A DNA stretch of 64,000 bases from R-RK-3 sp031399085 (GTDB taxonomy: Bacteria; Pseudomonadota; Alphaproteobacteria; Rhizobiales; Rhodomicrobiaceae). The stretch covers positions 1-64,000 of the forward strand of contig JANNOQ010000071.1 in the NCBI GenBank assembly GCA_031399085.1, in the 5' to 3' direction. The notes beneath the pieces were generated by a model. The model did not search any database. It saw only the letters and a program-made list of their open reading frames with translations, and was not told where the DNA came from. Below are positions 26,283-36,878 of the stretch, piece after piece; the first letter of the stretch is position 1; every line of letters begins with the position of its first letter. Both the position numbers and the translations under genes were made by a program.

Positions 26283-26879
26283 ATGCCCGCACCGCAGACC
26301 CCGACCGACGTAACGGCGAGAATTCTTACGGAATCCGAACGTCTTTTCCGGCATTACGGCTATGGAAAGACCACCATGGCCGATATTGCCGATGGCTGCC
26401 AGATGTCAGCGGCCAATCTGTACAGGTTCTTCCCATCAAAAATCGCGCTTGTCGAGGCGATTTGCTCTCGGATCGTGAGCGATTCGGAGCGCCGTCTGTT
26501 CGAGATCGTGCGGGCTGATAAGCCGGCATCGTGGCGGCTGGAACACTTCATCAAAGAATTAAATCAATACACGCTGGAAAACCTCCTCGACCACCGTAAG
26601 GTTCACGAGATGGTCGTCATCGCACTGGAGGAAAACTGGCACGCCATTAAAGCGCACCTCGATCGCGTCGCTCTTTACATCGAAGAGATCATCAGGAGCG
26701 GCGTGGCTTCGGGTGAGTTCGCGGAGCAGGACTGCGCACGGGCGGCGAAATGCGTGCACACCTCTATCGTGTGTTTGTTTCACCCCGTCATGGTGGCGCA
26801 AAAGCTGGATGACGAGAAGCGGACGACGCCGGATGAAATGGCGGCGTTTGTCGTGAATGCACTGAAGGCTAAAGCTTAA
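26283..26879 (+). CDS. TetR-family regulator upstream of an RND pump
   Basis: The 198-residue protein starts MPAPQTPTDVTARILTESER and has the TetR DNA-binding domain ERLFRHYGYGKTTMADIADG followed by CQMSAANLYRFFPSKIALVE (about 18-57). The C-terminal helical ligand-binding domain has no recognisable specificity. The frame is open to 26229, but the ATG at 26283 starts at the normal distance before the helix-turn-helix. The stop is 15 nt before the RND membrane-fusion gene in the same direction, so it may be cotranscribed with and control the pump. Confidence 0.85.
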   Translation: MPAPQTPTDVTARILTESERLFRHYGYGKTTMADIADGCQMSAANLYRFFPSKIALVEAICSRIVSDSERRLFEIVRADKPASWRLEHFIKELNQYTLENLLDHRKVHEMVVIALEENWHAIKAHLDRVALYIEEIIRSGVASGEFAEQDCARAAKCVHTSIVCLFHPVMVAQKLDDEKRTTPDEMAAFVVNALKAKA

Positions 26880-26893
26880 AACGAGAGCGAGCT

Positions 26894-28087
26894 ATGTTTG
26901 AATCTCAGCAATCGATGCCAATTTTGCGGTCTTTGAGTGAACGAAAACGAAAATCATCAGAATTTTTGCATAATAAATCAGCATTGAGGCTCGGAAGCAT
27001 CGCACTTCTCGCCTTTGCACTCGCCGCTTGCCAAGAGGAAAAAGCGGTCGAACAGATCATCAGGCCGGTCAAGGCGGTGGTCGTCCACGAGCAGAGTGGC
27101 GATGTCATCCGCAGCTTTTCCGGCGACATGCGCGCCCGTACGGAAAGCCAGCTCGGCTTTCGCGTCGGAGGCAAGATTGTCGAGCGCCTGGTGAATATCG
27201 GCGACGAGGTAAAGGTCGGTCAGGTGATCGCGCGCCTCGACGACACCGACCTGGTGCTCAGCGAGAACAGCGCGCGCGCCGCCGCCGTCTCGGCGCAAAC
27301 ACGGCTCGCCGTCGCCAAGGATGCCCTCCGGCGCTCAGACGTGCTGCTGCCGAAAGGCTACACATCGCAATCGGTCGTCGATCAGCGCAAGCTTGAGACC
27401 GATGCGGCGCAGGCATCGCTAGACGCCGCCGAGGCTCAGGCCCGCCAGGCCGTAAATTCCACCGGCTATGCGGTGCTGAAAGCCGATAAGGCCGGGATCG
27501 TCACGGCGGTGAATGCCCAGGCGGGGCAGGTCGTCGCGTCGGGAACACCGGTCATTTCGCTCGCCAGGGCGGGCGAACTCGAAGTGGCCTTCAACGTGCC
27601 CGAACAGGATGTAACGCAGCTCGCCATTGGGCAGGAGGCGGAGCTGACGGTCTGGGCCGACCGCGACCTGAAAGCGAGAGGCACAATCCGCGAAATCGCC
27701 GGACAGGCCGATCCCGGCTCACGCACCTACGCCGTGCGGATCGCCATCGCAAATCCACCCGCCGCCATGCGCCTCGGCATGACGGTGACGGCCGCGCTGC
27801 GCCTGCGCTCCGGCACGCCGCATATCGCGCTGCCGCTTCCCGCACTCACCGAAATCGACGGACGCAAAGCGGTCTTCGTCGCCGACCGCGCCTCCTCCAA
27901 GGTCTCGCCACGCTTTGTCGAAACCGACGGCGTGACCGGGGAGGACGTGAAGGTCGTGTCCGGTCTCAAGGCGGGCGATGTCGTCGTCACCGGCGGCGTG
28001 CAGTTCCTCACCGACGGACTGCAAGTGCGGCTGCCGGAAAGCATCGTGCAGACCGCCTCCGCCGGACATCCCGAAATCAGCCGCTAA
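26894..28087 (+). CDS. RND efflux membrane fusion protein (lipoprotein)
   Basis: The 397-residue product has a lipoprotein signal with lipobox LAAC (IALLAFALAACQEEK, Cys near 46), although the n-region of about 30 residues is long, so the ATG 21 nt downstream is an alternative. The HlyD/AcrA domains follow: lipoyl half-motifs SQLGFRVGGKIVERLVNIGD and KADKAGIVTAVNAQAGQVVA, an alpha-hairpin in between, and beta-barrel and membrane-proximal domains. It links the inner-membrane pump to a TolC channel across the periplasm; a tolC gene lies at 62-63.6 kb. Confidence 0.9.
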   Translation: MFESQQSMPILRSLSERKRKSSEFLHNKSALRLGSIALLAFALAACQEEKAVEQIIRPVKAVVVHEQSGDVIRSFSGDMRARTESQLGFRVGGKIVERLVNIGDEVKVGQVIARLDDTDLVLSENSARAAAVSAQTRLAVAKDALRRSDVLLPKGYTSQSVVDQRKLETDAAQASLDAAEAQARQAVNSTGYAVLKADKAGIVTAVNAQAGQVVASGTPVISLARAGELEVAFNVPEQDVTQLAIGQEAELTVWADRDLKARGTIREIAGQADPGSRTYAVRIAIANPPAAMRLGMTVTAALRLRSGTPHIALPLPALTEIDGRKAVFVADRASSKVSPRFVETDGVTGEDVKVVSGLKAGDVVVTGGVQFLTDGLQVRLPESIVQTASAGHPEISR

Positions 28088-28117
28088 TTCCTGCTTACGC
28101 CACGCGAAGGTGACGTC

Positions 28118-31100
28118 ATGTCCAAGCCGTTCATAATGCCCGAAAAGCCGCAACGCGGGTTCAATCTGTCGCGGTGGGCCATCCAACATGGGAGCCTGAC
28201 GCGATTTCTCGTGGTGCTCATTCTTGCCGCTGGCGGGCTGTCGCTATTCAGCATGGGGCAGAAAGAAGACCCCGACTTCACCTTCCGCGTGATGGTCGTT
28301 CAGGTGCAATGGCCGGGCGCTTCCACCGAGGACATGCAAAGCCAGGTCGTCGACAAGATCGAGCGCAAGGTGCAGGAAGCGCCGCATCTCGACTTCGTGC
28401 GATCTTACACACGGCCCGGCAGCGCCGTCGTCTTCGTCAACTTCAAGGGCGAGGCGCGCGGCCGCGATATCACCGACGGCTTCTACCAGGTGCGTAAGAA
28501 AATCCGGGACATCGAGCACACCTTCCCATCCGGCGTCATCGGCCCCTTTTACAACGACGAATTCGGCGATACGTACATTACGATTCACGCGCTAACAGGC
28601 GACGGCTTTGCCTATCCTGAGCTGAAGGCGAACGCCAAGCGCATTCGCGACGTGATACTGCGTCTGCCCGGCATCGAGAAGGTCGATCTGATCGGCGCGC
28701 AGGACGAGAAGGTCTTCATCGAGATCTCCTCCAAGGTATTGGCCGAGCGCAACCTGTCTCCGGCCGACATTCAAACTGCTCTCGCGGCCCAGAATACGCT
28801 GGAGCCGGCAGGCCGCGTCGAAAGCGATGAGCGCTCGGTGCGTCTCGATGTCGAGGGCTTCTTTTTGTCGGTCGAGCAGATCCGCGAGCTGCGGCTGCGC
28901 ATCGGCGGCGAGACTATCCGCCTCGGCGACATCGCCACCGTCACGCGCGGCCTGGAAGACCCGCCAGCCGCCAAGACGCGCTATCAGGGCCAGGAAACCG
29001 TGCTGATCGGCGCGGTCATGAGCGCCGGCGCCAAAGTCACCGATGTCGGCAAGGCGATCGGCGCCACGCTCGACAAGGTGAAGGCCGAACTGCCGCTCGG
29101 ACTTGAACTCGGCCAGATCGCCGACCAGCCCGACGTCGTCACCAAATATGTCGGCGAGTTTTTGACCGCGCTCGGCGAAGCCTTGATGATCGTTCTCGCC
29201 GTGTCGTTCCTGTTCCTCGGCTGGCGCGCCGGACTGGTGGTCGCGCTGACCATCCCGCTGGTGCTGGGCGGCACCTTCCTCGTCATGTCGATCATCGGCA
29301 TCGACCTGCAACGCATATCGCTCGGCGCGCTCATCATCGCGCTCGGCCTCCTGGTCGACGACGCGATGATCGCGGTGGAAATGATGGAACGCAAGCTGCA
29401 GGAAGGCTTCGACAAGCTCGGCGCGGCGAGCTTTGCCTATAATTCCACGGCCTTCCCGATGCTGACCGGCACGCTGATCACGGTCGCCGGGTTCATCCCC
29501 GTCGGCTTTGCCGCCTCGACCGCCGGCGAATATGTCGGGTCGCTGTTCTGGGTGGTGGGCATTTCGCTGATCCTGTCCTGGATCGCGGCGGTGTATTTCA
29601 CGCCCTGGATCGGCCATGCGCTACTGAAGGCGCATAAAAAGCCGGAAAATGCCAAGCATGAAGCGTTCAAAGGACCGTTCTATCGCAGGCTGGAGCGCTT
29701 CATCGAGTGGTGTGTCAATCGCCGCCGTCTGGTCGTCGCCATGACGCTCGCGGCGTTTGCGGCCGGCATCGGGGGCTTTGCGTTCATCCCACAGCAATTC
29801 TTTCCCGCCTCGAACCGCCCGGAAATCCTCGTCGATCTCTGGCTGCCCGAGGGAAGCTCGTTCAAGCAAAGCGAAAGCCAGGCCAAGCTCGTCGAGGCCG
29901 AAATGATGCGCGACCCGGACGTCGCTTTCGTGGCGACCTTCGTCGGCGAAGGCGCGCCGCGCTTCTACCTACCACTCGACCAGCAGCTCAGAAATCCCAA
30001 TTTCGCACAGCTCCTGGTGATGCCTAAATCGCTGGAACAGCGGGACCCGGTCATCGGCAAGGTCCGCGCGCTGCTCGCGGCGAACTATCCCGAGATCCGC
30101 GCCAAGGTAGACCGTTTGTTCAACGGACCGCCGGTCGGTTGGCCGGTTCAGATCCGCGTCACGGGTCCCGAGCGCGACGAAGTGCGGCGCTTCGCCGGTG
30201 AGATCGCGACCGTGATGCGCGCCAACCCGCTCATCAGCACGATCCACAATGATTGGCTTGAGCCTATCCCCGCGTTGCGGCTCAACATCGACCAGGACCG
30301 CGCCCGGGCCATTGGCGTCAGTTCGCAAACAGTGCGCCAAACCCTGCGGGCGGTGCTGAGCGGCATCCCGCTCGGCGAGTATCGCGAGGGCGAGGAGACC
30401 ATTAGCGTCCTGTTGCGCGAGCCCAAGACGGGCGGCGAAGCCTTCGGCGCTGTCGAGGCCGCATATGTGAAGACGGCGAACGGCGCATCCGTGCCGCTCT
30501 CACAAGTGGCCAAGATTAATGTCGTGCTTGAACCCGGCATCGAATGGCGCCGCAACCGGCTGCCGACCATCACGGTCCGGGGCACCGTTCCGGATAATGT
30601 GCAGTCTCCGGATGTGACCAAGGCCATCTATGCCCAGCTTGAAACGCTGCGCAGCGCGTTGCCGCTCGGCTACAGCATCGAGATGCAGGGCGCGGTGGAG
30701 GAATCGGCAGTCAGCCAAGGCTCGATCAACGCCAAGATGCCCATCATGCTTTTGTGCATCGTGCTCCTGCTGATGATCCAGCTCCAGCATGTCGGCAAGA
30801 CGGCGATGGTGCTGGCGACCGGCCCGCTCGGCCTGATCGGCGCGGCGGCGGCGCTGCTGCTGTTTCAAGCGCCGTTCGGCTTTGTCGCCATTTTGGGCGT
30901 GATCGCGCTCGCCGGCATGATCATGCGCAACAGCGTCATCTTGGTGGATCAGATCCAGCAGGATCGCGAAGCCGGCCTGCCAATCCGCGAAGCCATCGTC
31001 GGCTCGACCGTCCGGCGCTTCCGGCCGATCGTCCTGACCGCGGCAGCGGCCGTACTCGCCCTTATTCCGCTTTCCACCTCGCTCTTTTGGGGCCCGATGG

Positions 31101-31285
31101 CGCTGGCGATGATGGGCGGCCTTATCGCTGGAACAATTCTGACTTTGACCTTCCTTCCCGCTCTCTATGCTCTCTCCTTCGGCATTGGTGTAAAGACGGC
31201 GGAAGGTCAGAGCGCGCCGGAGCAGCCTGTCTACCCCGAACAGCGGGCTGTTCCGGCGTATTTATTGCCGCAAGCGGGCGAATAG
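28118..31285 (+). CDS. RND-family efflux transporter, inner-membrane pump
   Basis: The 1055-residue protein has the AcrB-type layout with 12 hydrophobic segments, two large periplasmic loops and the TM4 proton-relay Asp pair in LIIALGLLVDDAMIAVEMME (near 410). Other landmarks are FNLSRWAIQHGSLTRFLVVL (TM1), GALIIALGLLVDDAMI and VIALAGMIMRNSVILVDQIQ (TM11 region). It exports toxic compounds using the proton gradient. KEDPDF at about 50 and the overall length suggest the HAE1-like VexF/MdtB subgroup rather than heavy-metal exporters. It follows the fusion protein gene by 30 nt. Confidence 0.93.
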   Translation: MSKPFIMPEKPQRGFNLSRWAIQHGSLTRFLVVLILAAGGLSLFSMGQKEDPDFTFRVMVVQVQWPGASTEDMQSQVVDKIERKVQEAPHLDFVRSYTRPGSAVVFVNFKGEARGRDITDGFYQVRKKIRDIEHTFPSGVIGPFYNDEFGDTYITIHALTGDGFAYPELKANAKRIRDVILRLPGIEKVDLIGAQDEKVFIEISSKVLAERNLSPADIQTALAAQNTLEPAGRVESDERSVRLDVEGFFLSVEQIRELRLRIGGETIRLGDIATVTRGLEDPPAAKTRYQGQETVLIGAVMSAGAKVTDVGKAIGATLDKVKAELPLGLELGQIADQPDVVTKYVGEFLTALGEALMIVLAVSFLFLGWRAGLVVALTIPLVLGGTFLVMSIIGIDLQRISLGALIIALGLLVDDAMIAVEMMERKLQEGFDKLGAASFAYNSTAFPMLTGTLITVAGFIPVGFAASTAGEYVGSLFWVVGISLILSWIAAVYFTPWIGHALLKAHKKPENAKHEAFKGPFYRRLERFIEWCVNRRRLVVAMTLAAFAAGIGGFAFIPQQFFPASNRPEILVDLWLPEGSSFKQSESQAKLVEAEMMRDPDVAFVATFVGEGAPRFYLPLDQQLRNPNFAQLLVMPKSLEQRDPVIGKVRALLAANYPEIRAKVDRLFNGPPVGWPVQIRVTGPERDEVRRFAGEIATVMRANPLISTIHNDWLEPIPALRLNIDQDRARAIGVSSQTVRQTLRAVLSGIPLGEYREGEETISVLLREPKTGGEAFGAVEAAYVKTANGASVPLSQVAKINVVLEPGIEWRRNRLPTITVRGTVPDNVQSPDVTKAIYAQLETLRSALPLGYSIEMQGAVEESAVSQGSINAKMPIMLLCIVLLLMIQLQHVGKTAMVLATGPLGLIGAAAALLLFQAPFGFVAILGVIALAGMIMRNSVILVDQIQQDREAGLPIREAIVGSTVRRFRPIVLTAAAAVLALIPLSTSLFWGPMALAMMGGLIAGTILTLTFLPALYALSFGIGVKTAEGQSAPEQPVYPEQRAVPAYLLPQAGE

Positions 31286-31331
31286 CAGTGAGGGCGGCGA
31301 GGGCTGCTGCTCTCGTCGCCAAAACCGCAAT

Positions 31332-32030
31332 CTATGCCCGCATATAGCGCTGGATCACTTCGACGATATGTTCCGCGCGAACGCGCAGCGCCTCCTCGCT
31401 CGCGAGATCCCCGCCAAAGATAGCGGACAGCGTGAAGCGGGTCGCCACATAGATGGAGCCGAGTCCTGAGATGGTGAGATAGAGCTGCAACGGATCGAGC
31501 CCCGCGCGGAATACGCCGTCGCGTTCCCCGCGTCTTAAGACGTCCTGCAACGCATCCATGAGCGGCAGGCTCATGATGCTGATCTGCCCGGTGCGAGCGA
31601 CATGGGCGCCATTTTGAATGTTCTCCTGCGTCATGATGCTCAAAAGTTCGGGATGTTTGAGATAATAGTCCCAGGTGAACAGAATTAAATGCTCGATGGC
31701 CGCAGCGGGGGCAAGGCTTGTCAAATTGAGTTGAGCTTGGGCGGATCGCAGCGAAGCATAAATCCGTTCCAGCACGGCGATGTAGAGTTCGTCCTTCTTG
31801 CCGAAATAATGATAGAGCATCCGCTTGTTGACATTGGCGCGCGCGGCAATTTCGTTCACGCTCGCCCCAGCGAAGCCTTTGCTCATGAATTCGGCGGTGG
31901 CCGCTTCGATGATCGCGCGCTGCGTTCGCTCCGGGTCGCGTTGGCCCGGTACACGAATATTGTCCTGATGCGGCTGGAAATCGCCCATGTCGAATTCCGC
32001 TCCGTGCAGCTTACCCTTGATGATATCCAT
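31332..32030 (-). CDS. TetR-family regulator convergent to the RND pump
   Basis: The 232-residue product has a long N-terminal leader (about 1-35) and the TetR domain AIIEAATAEFMSKGFAGASV NEIAARANVNKRMLYHYFGK (about 38-78). The C-terminal part contains HLILFTWDYYLKHPELLSIM, typical of the RutR-like TetR_C subgroup. The frame extends to a TTG at 32054; the ATG at 32030 with an upstream GGAG is preferred, and the later ATG at 31988 is also possible. It is convergent with the pump gene, so it may regulate other genes. Confidence 0.82.
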   Translation of the reverse strand: MDIIKGKLHGAEFDMGDFQPHQDNIRVPGQRDPERTQRAIIEAATAEFMSKGFAGASVNEIAARANVNKRMLYHYFGKKDELYIAVLERIYASLRSAQAQLNLTSLAPAAAIEHLILFTWDYYLKHPELLSIMTQENIQNGAHVARTGQISIMSLPLMDALQDVLRRGERDGVFRAGLDPLQLYLTISGLGSIYVATRFTLSAIFGGDLASEEALRVRAEHIVEVIQRYMRA

Positions 32031-32388
32031 AAACCCGCTGTTCTCCGCAACCAATCCGGCGGTTTAGACCGGCTCGATCGTTGGTGACGCAAAAGCGATG
32101 GATGGATCGGCTGGACGCTTTTTCGTGCCGCTGCGCCGACCTCCGCGACGCTACGCTGATAGAAGTATATGGCGCTCCTTGGCAGACACGCGTTCAGCCA
32201 TTCGGCCCAATCCGCTCCATCTTCAAATTATTACGCATGAGATTAATGTTCGGATCACTGCCGCAGTGTTTTATTTTGCATGCGACGGATGGCGCCGACA
32301 TGCTGGTCAATCGGGCCGGCAATTGGGGGGGGCGGCCGCGCTTTGCACCCTGTGCTTGCCAAGCGAACGGAACGGGCGCAGATTAAAG
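32031..32388. other. Non-coding upstream region of the TPP riboswitch
   Basis: About 360 bp between the TetR start and the riboswitch. No convincing protein frame or RNA gene was found. It should contain the promoters of the TetR gene and of the riboswitch-thiC transcript. An AT-richer stretch at about 32215-32285 (CTTCAAATTATTACGCATGA) is a candidate promoter area, but no boxes can be assigned with confidence. Confidence 0.4.
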
Positions 32389-32481
32389 GCTCCCGAGGGG
32401 GGCCGGCGGCAGCCGGCTGAGACCACGCTAATGCCGCGCGGCGACCCTTTGAACCTGATCCGGCTAACACCGGCGTAGGGA
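32389..32481 (+). promoter_or_regulatory. TPP riboswitch (THI element)
   Basis: The core motifs of the thiamine pyrophosphate aptamer are present in order: GAGGGGGGCC, CTGAGA (32417-32422), ACCCTTT (32444-32450), GAACCTGATC (32451-32460), the CGGCTAACACCGG stem-loop and GCGTAGGGA (32473-32481). P1 can form from TCCC (32391-32394) and GGGA (32478-32481). The Shine-Dalgarno sequence GGAG (32483-32486) starts 1 nt after the aptamer and the ATG lies at 32489, so control of translation initiation is likely. The regulated genes are the acetyltransferase and thiC. Confidence 0.93.
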
Positions 32482-32488
32482 CGGAGCG

Positions 32489-33099
32489 ATGACCGAGGCG
32501 CGGCTTTCCCATCCCATATTGACCGAGCGCCTTCTTCTGCGCCGCTGGCGCCAGCAAGACCTCGCGCCATTTGCCGCAATGAACGCGGATCCGCGCGTCA
32601 TGGAATTTTTCCCGCGCCCGCTCGACCATCAGACCAGCGATGATCTGATCGGCAGGTTCGAAGCGCACGACGAAGAGCATGGCTTTGCGTTCTGGGCGCT
32701 TGAAGAGCGCGCGACGGGCGAATTCGCTGGATTCACCGGCCTTATGCGCTTCGATTTCAACGCGCCTTTCTCGCCCGGCGTAGAGATTGGGTGGCGGCTG
32801 CCGGTTGCGTTTTGGGGACGCGGGCTGGCCAGCGAAGCGGCGCTGGCCTCGCTCGCATTCGGCTTTGCCACGCTGAAGCTGCCGGAAATCGTTGCCTTCA
32901 CCCCTACCGCCAATCTGCGTTCGCGCCGCGTCATGGAGCGGATCGGAATGGCTCGCGACCTCGGCGGCGGCGATTTCATTCATCCCAAAATGCCGGCGGA
33001 TCATCGTTTGCAACCTTGTGTGCTGTATCGCATCCGGCAGGCTGCCGCAGCGCGGCAAGGCCCTGCCGCCGGACACCATCATCAAACGGAGCCGCGTTC

Positions 33100-33103
<4 letters not shown>
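32489..33103 (+). CDS. GNAT acetyltransferase (RimJ/RimL type) under TPP riboswitch control
   Basis: The 204-residue protein has the GNAT fold in the RimJ/RimL subgroup: LTERLLLRRWRQQDLAPFAA, the mid region EIGWRLPVAFWGRGLASEAA (acetyl-CoA loop RGLASEA, about 110-118) and NLRSRRVMERIGM near 145-157. The acceptor substrate is unknown. Its ATG lies 7 nt after the riboswitch and its TGA overlaps the thiC ATG (ATGA), so it is the first gene of a TPP-controlled bicistron. A role linked to thiamine or its precursors is inferred from this position only. The C-terminal tail (about 185-204) looks low in complexity and is shaped by the thiC leader. Confidence 0.85.
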
Positions 33104-34938
<1,835 letters not shown>

Positions 34939-35133
34939 CGCGAAAGATTTTCGTTGCCGACGGTGAGATCCCGCCCGCGGGCATAATCTGCGTTGTCTCG
35001 GTCTGATATGTGAGCTATGCGCGCCGCTAATGCATCGAACCGAAAGTGTGCGCACTTTTCGGATGATGCGATGCACCAGCAAAAGGCTAGACCGCAGCCC
35101 CGCACACAGCGGAGCGTCGGCGATCTCGACGTT

Positions 35134-35400
35134 CTACATCCGCGCGCAGACGGCGCCGCGGCCTACCTTGCCCCGCTTAGCCCAGCGTTCAAGCTGGCGG
35201 TTACATTGACGGCGCGCGCGGTCGCAGGCATTGCTCATCTTGAGGGCCCGTCCTCCCTCGACGAAGAGGTGTGTTTGCAAGTCGTAGGCAGCATACCAAC
35301 AAGTGGCCGCGTGGGCGGGAGCTGCGGTCCCAAGGGACACCACGCCCAGAGCAATGGCGCCGAGCGCTGTGTGAGTAAAGGCTTTCAATTCAATCTCCAT
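35134..35400 (-). CDS. Small secreted cysteine-containing protein
   Basis: The product has a signal peptide (LKAFTHTALGAIALGVVSLG then TAAPAHAA) and a short mature domain with three or four cysteines and many basic residues (ACDRARRQCNRQLERWAKRG). The ATG at 35400 gives 88 residues. A TTG at 35388 lies 7 nt after GGAG and would give MKAFTHTALG, a better signal-peptide start, so the true start may be there. No family is recognised. Periplasmic location is inferred. Confidence 0.5.
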   Translation of the reverse strand: MEIELKAFTHTALGAIALGVVSLGTAAPAHAATCWYAAYDLQTHLFVEGGRALKMSNACDRARRQCNRQLERWAKRGKVGRGAVCARM

Positions 35401-35553
35401 GATCAAGATTTGCGAGTTTCTACAGCCGCAATGGCGGCACGAACGTTCGTCGCGGCACCCGCAAAATAGGTTCAAGGCGCAATTCAAATTCCCTTTCCGC
35501 CCGCAAAAAGGCGGCAAAAAGCATCTCGCATTTCCGCTTGGGTGTAGCGGGCG

Positions 35554-35603
35554 CGAAATTCTGCTCGGTGGAGATCACCCCGTCTGCTGCGCTATGCGGC
35601 GAA
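35554..35603 (+). repeat. Diverged copy of the thiC 3' end
   Basis: Bases 35554-35578 match thiC 34778-34802 at 24 of 25 positions (the segment coding for KFCSMEIT). After a similar spacing, TATGCGGCGAA recurs (35593-35603, thiC about 34819-34829). It is a short remnant of a duplicated thiC end about 0.8 kb downstream, partly overlapping the 3' end of the Uma2-like gene on the other strand. Confidence 0.6.
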
Positions 35604-36140
35604 TCCCGCAATGGACACTTCTAATCCCGGCGGGTCGAGGCGGAGAACCCCCTCCCCCACCAGCCGCGTCAGGATCGTGCCGTCCGCTTGCCGCTGGTCG
35701 TGTATGAGCGGCGGTTTCCCGGGATCAACGATCAGGTAATGGTGCACACTGGCCAAGCCGAAATAGCCTTTTAGTTTGGCGGAGCCATCGATGCGGCGCG
35801 TGGATGGCGACAGCACCTCCACAACAATGACTGGATTTGGCACCTCAATCGCATCGCCGGCAAGCTCCGGCCCGCAATAAACCAGCGCGTCCGGCTCGTG
35901 CGCCGTATCATCGCTGATCCTCACCGTCATGCCGTCCGGATACAGGATGCACGGCAGCCCGGCTTTTTTGATCCCGTCAGCCAAAGCCGTTTGAACGGCG
36001 AATTTGGTCAGCGCATGCGCCGAACGCTCCGGCGACATCGCATAAACCTGGCCATGATAAAGCTCGTAGCGCCCGTCTTGCGCCTCGGCCCATTCAAGAA
36101 ACTCATCCACGGTCATGAGATGGTTGGGTGCAGTATCCAT
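35592..36140 (-). CDS. Uma2-family (DUF820) putative restriction-endonuclease-fold protein
   Basis: The 182-residue protein matches the Uma2/DUF820 family: MTVDEFLEWAEAQDGRYELY, HGQVYAMSPERSAH, AHEPDALVYCGPE, PVIVVEVLSPSTRRID and KLKGYFGLASVHHYLIVDP. The PD-(D/E)xK-like residues are E in RYELY, D in EPDALV and E in VVEVLS, with K in KLKGY. The family has a nuclease fold, but its biological role is unclear. The last codons lie in the segment that resembles the thiC end, so its C-terminus may have been created by that event. No partner gene is adjacent. Confidence 0.88.
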   Translation of the reverse strand: MDTAPNHLMTVDEFLEWAEAQDGRYELYHGQVYAMSPERSAHALTKFAVQTALADGIKKAGLPCILYPDGMTVRISDDTAHEPDALVYCGPELAGDAIEVPNPVIVVEVLSPSTRRIDGSAKLKGYFGLASVHHYLIVDPGKPPLIHDQRQADGTILTRLVGEGVLRLDPPGLEVSIAGFAA

Positions 36141-36256
36141 GATCGGATTCTATCATCGCTAGATTGCAAAACCAATTGTTACGCAAAATGCCACGAGGCC
36201 AAAATGAGGACAAAGCCGTCAACCTACGTTAGCCTTATTTCCTCATGGAGGAACGA

Positions 36257-36768
36257 ATGGACACCAAACAACTCAAAGCCATCCAAGCTCCTATCAAGGA
36301 CTTCTACCGCTCATCCCCCCAAGCCGCGCTCATCACCCTGCGCGCCGAGGGCCGCGTCGGCGAGGGCGTCACCTGCTCCGTCCAGACCTCCAAGGCCCTC
36401 ATCGAAGCCGGCCTGCATCCGGCGACGGGCGGCTCGGGCTTTCATGCCTGCTCCGGCGACATGCTGCTGGAGGCGCTGGTCGCCTGCGCGGGCGTGACGC
36501 TCAACGCCGTGGCGACGGCGCTCGGGCTCGACATCGGCCGCGCGACGGTCCGCGCCGAGGGCGATCTGGATTTTCGCGGCACGCTCGGCGTTGCCAAGGA
36601 TGCGCCCGTGGGCTTTCGGGCGATATTCGCCTCGCTTTCGACATCGACGGCGACCTTGCCCCGGAACAGCGCGACACGCTGCTGAAGCTCACCGAGCGCT
36701 ATTGCGTCGTCTACCAGACGCTGCGAAACGCGCCCGCGATTGCCGTGGACATGCGCACGGGGCTGTAG
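36257..36768 (+). pseudogene. OsmC-family protein, frameshifted
   Basis: The first frame (ATG 36257, GGAGG 5 nt upstream) gives MDTKQLKAIQAPIKDFYRSS, ALITLRAEGRVGEGVTCSVQ, GGSGFHACSGDMLLEALVAC and AVATALGLDI, an OsmC-like (organic hydroperoxide/thiol-dependent) protein with the cysteine in ACAGVTLNA. Near 36625-36632 the frame shifts: the continuing sequence RLAFDIDGDLAPEQRDTLLK, LTERYCVVYQTLRNAPAIAV and the TAG at 36766 lie in another frame. The change corresponds to +2 or -1 nt at GCGATATTCGCC. In the original frame translation ends at 36685. It could be a real pseudogene, a programmed shift (unlikely) or a sequencing error. Confidence 0.75.
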
Positions 36769-36843
36769 CGCGGCGTCCGGTCAGCGCCAAAAATCAAACT
36801 CAATCGACAAGCATCGGGGGCTTGACAGCTCGGGGAGAATGGC

Positions 36844-36869
36844 GTTCTTGGTAAGAACAAAAAGAGAAC
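36844..36869 (+). promoter_or_regulatory. LexA (SOS) box of the imuA-imuB-dnaE2 operon
   Basis: GAACAAAAAGAGAAC (36855-36869) is the reverse complement of the alphaproteobacterial LexA box GTTC-N7-GTTC. A further GTTC (36844-36847) lies 7 nt upstream of the first GAAC, giving three half-sites at 11-nt periodicity. The site ends 9 nt before the imuA ATG. A TTGACA at 36822-36827 may be the -35 element. SOS induction is established for this cassette in Caulobacter and relatives. Confidence 0.85.
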
Positions 36870-36878
36870 AAATACGCC

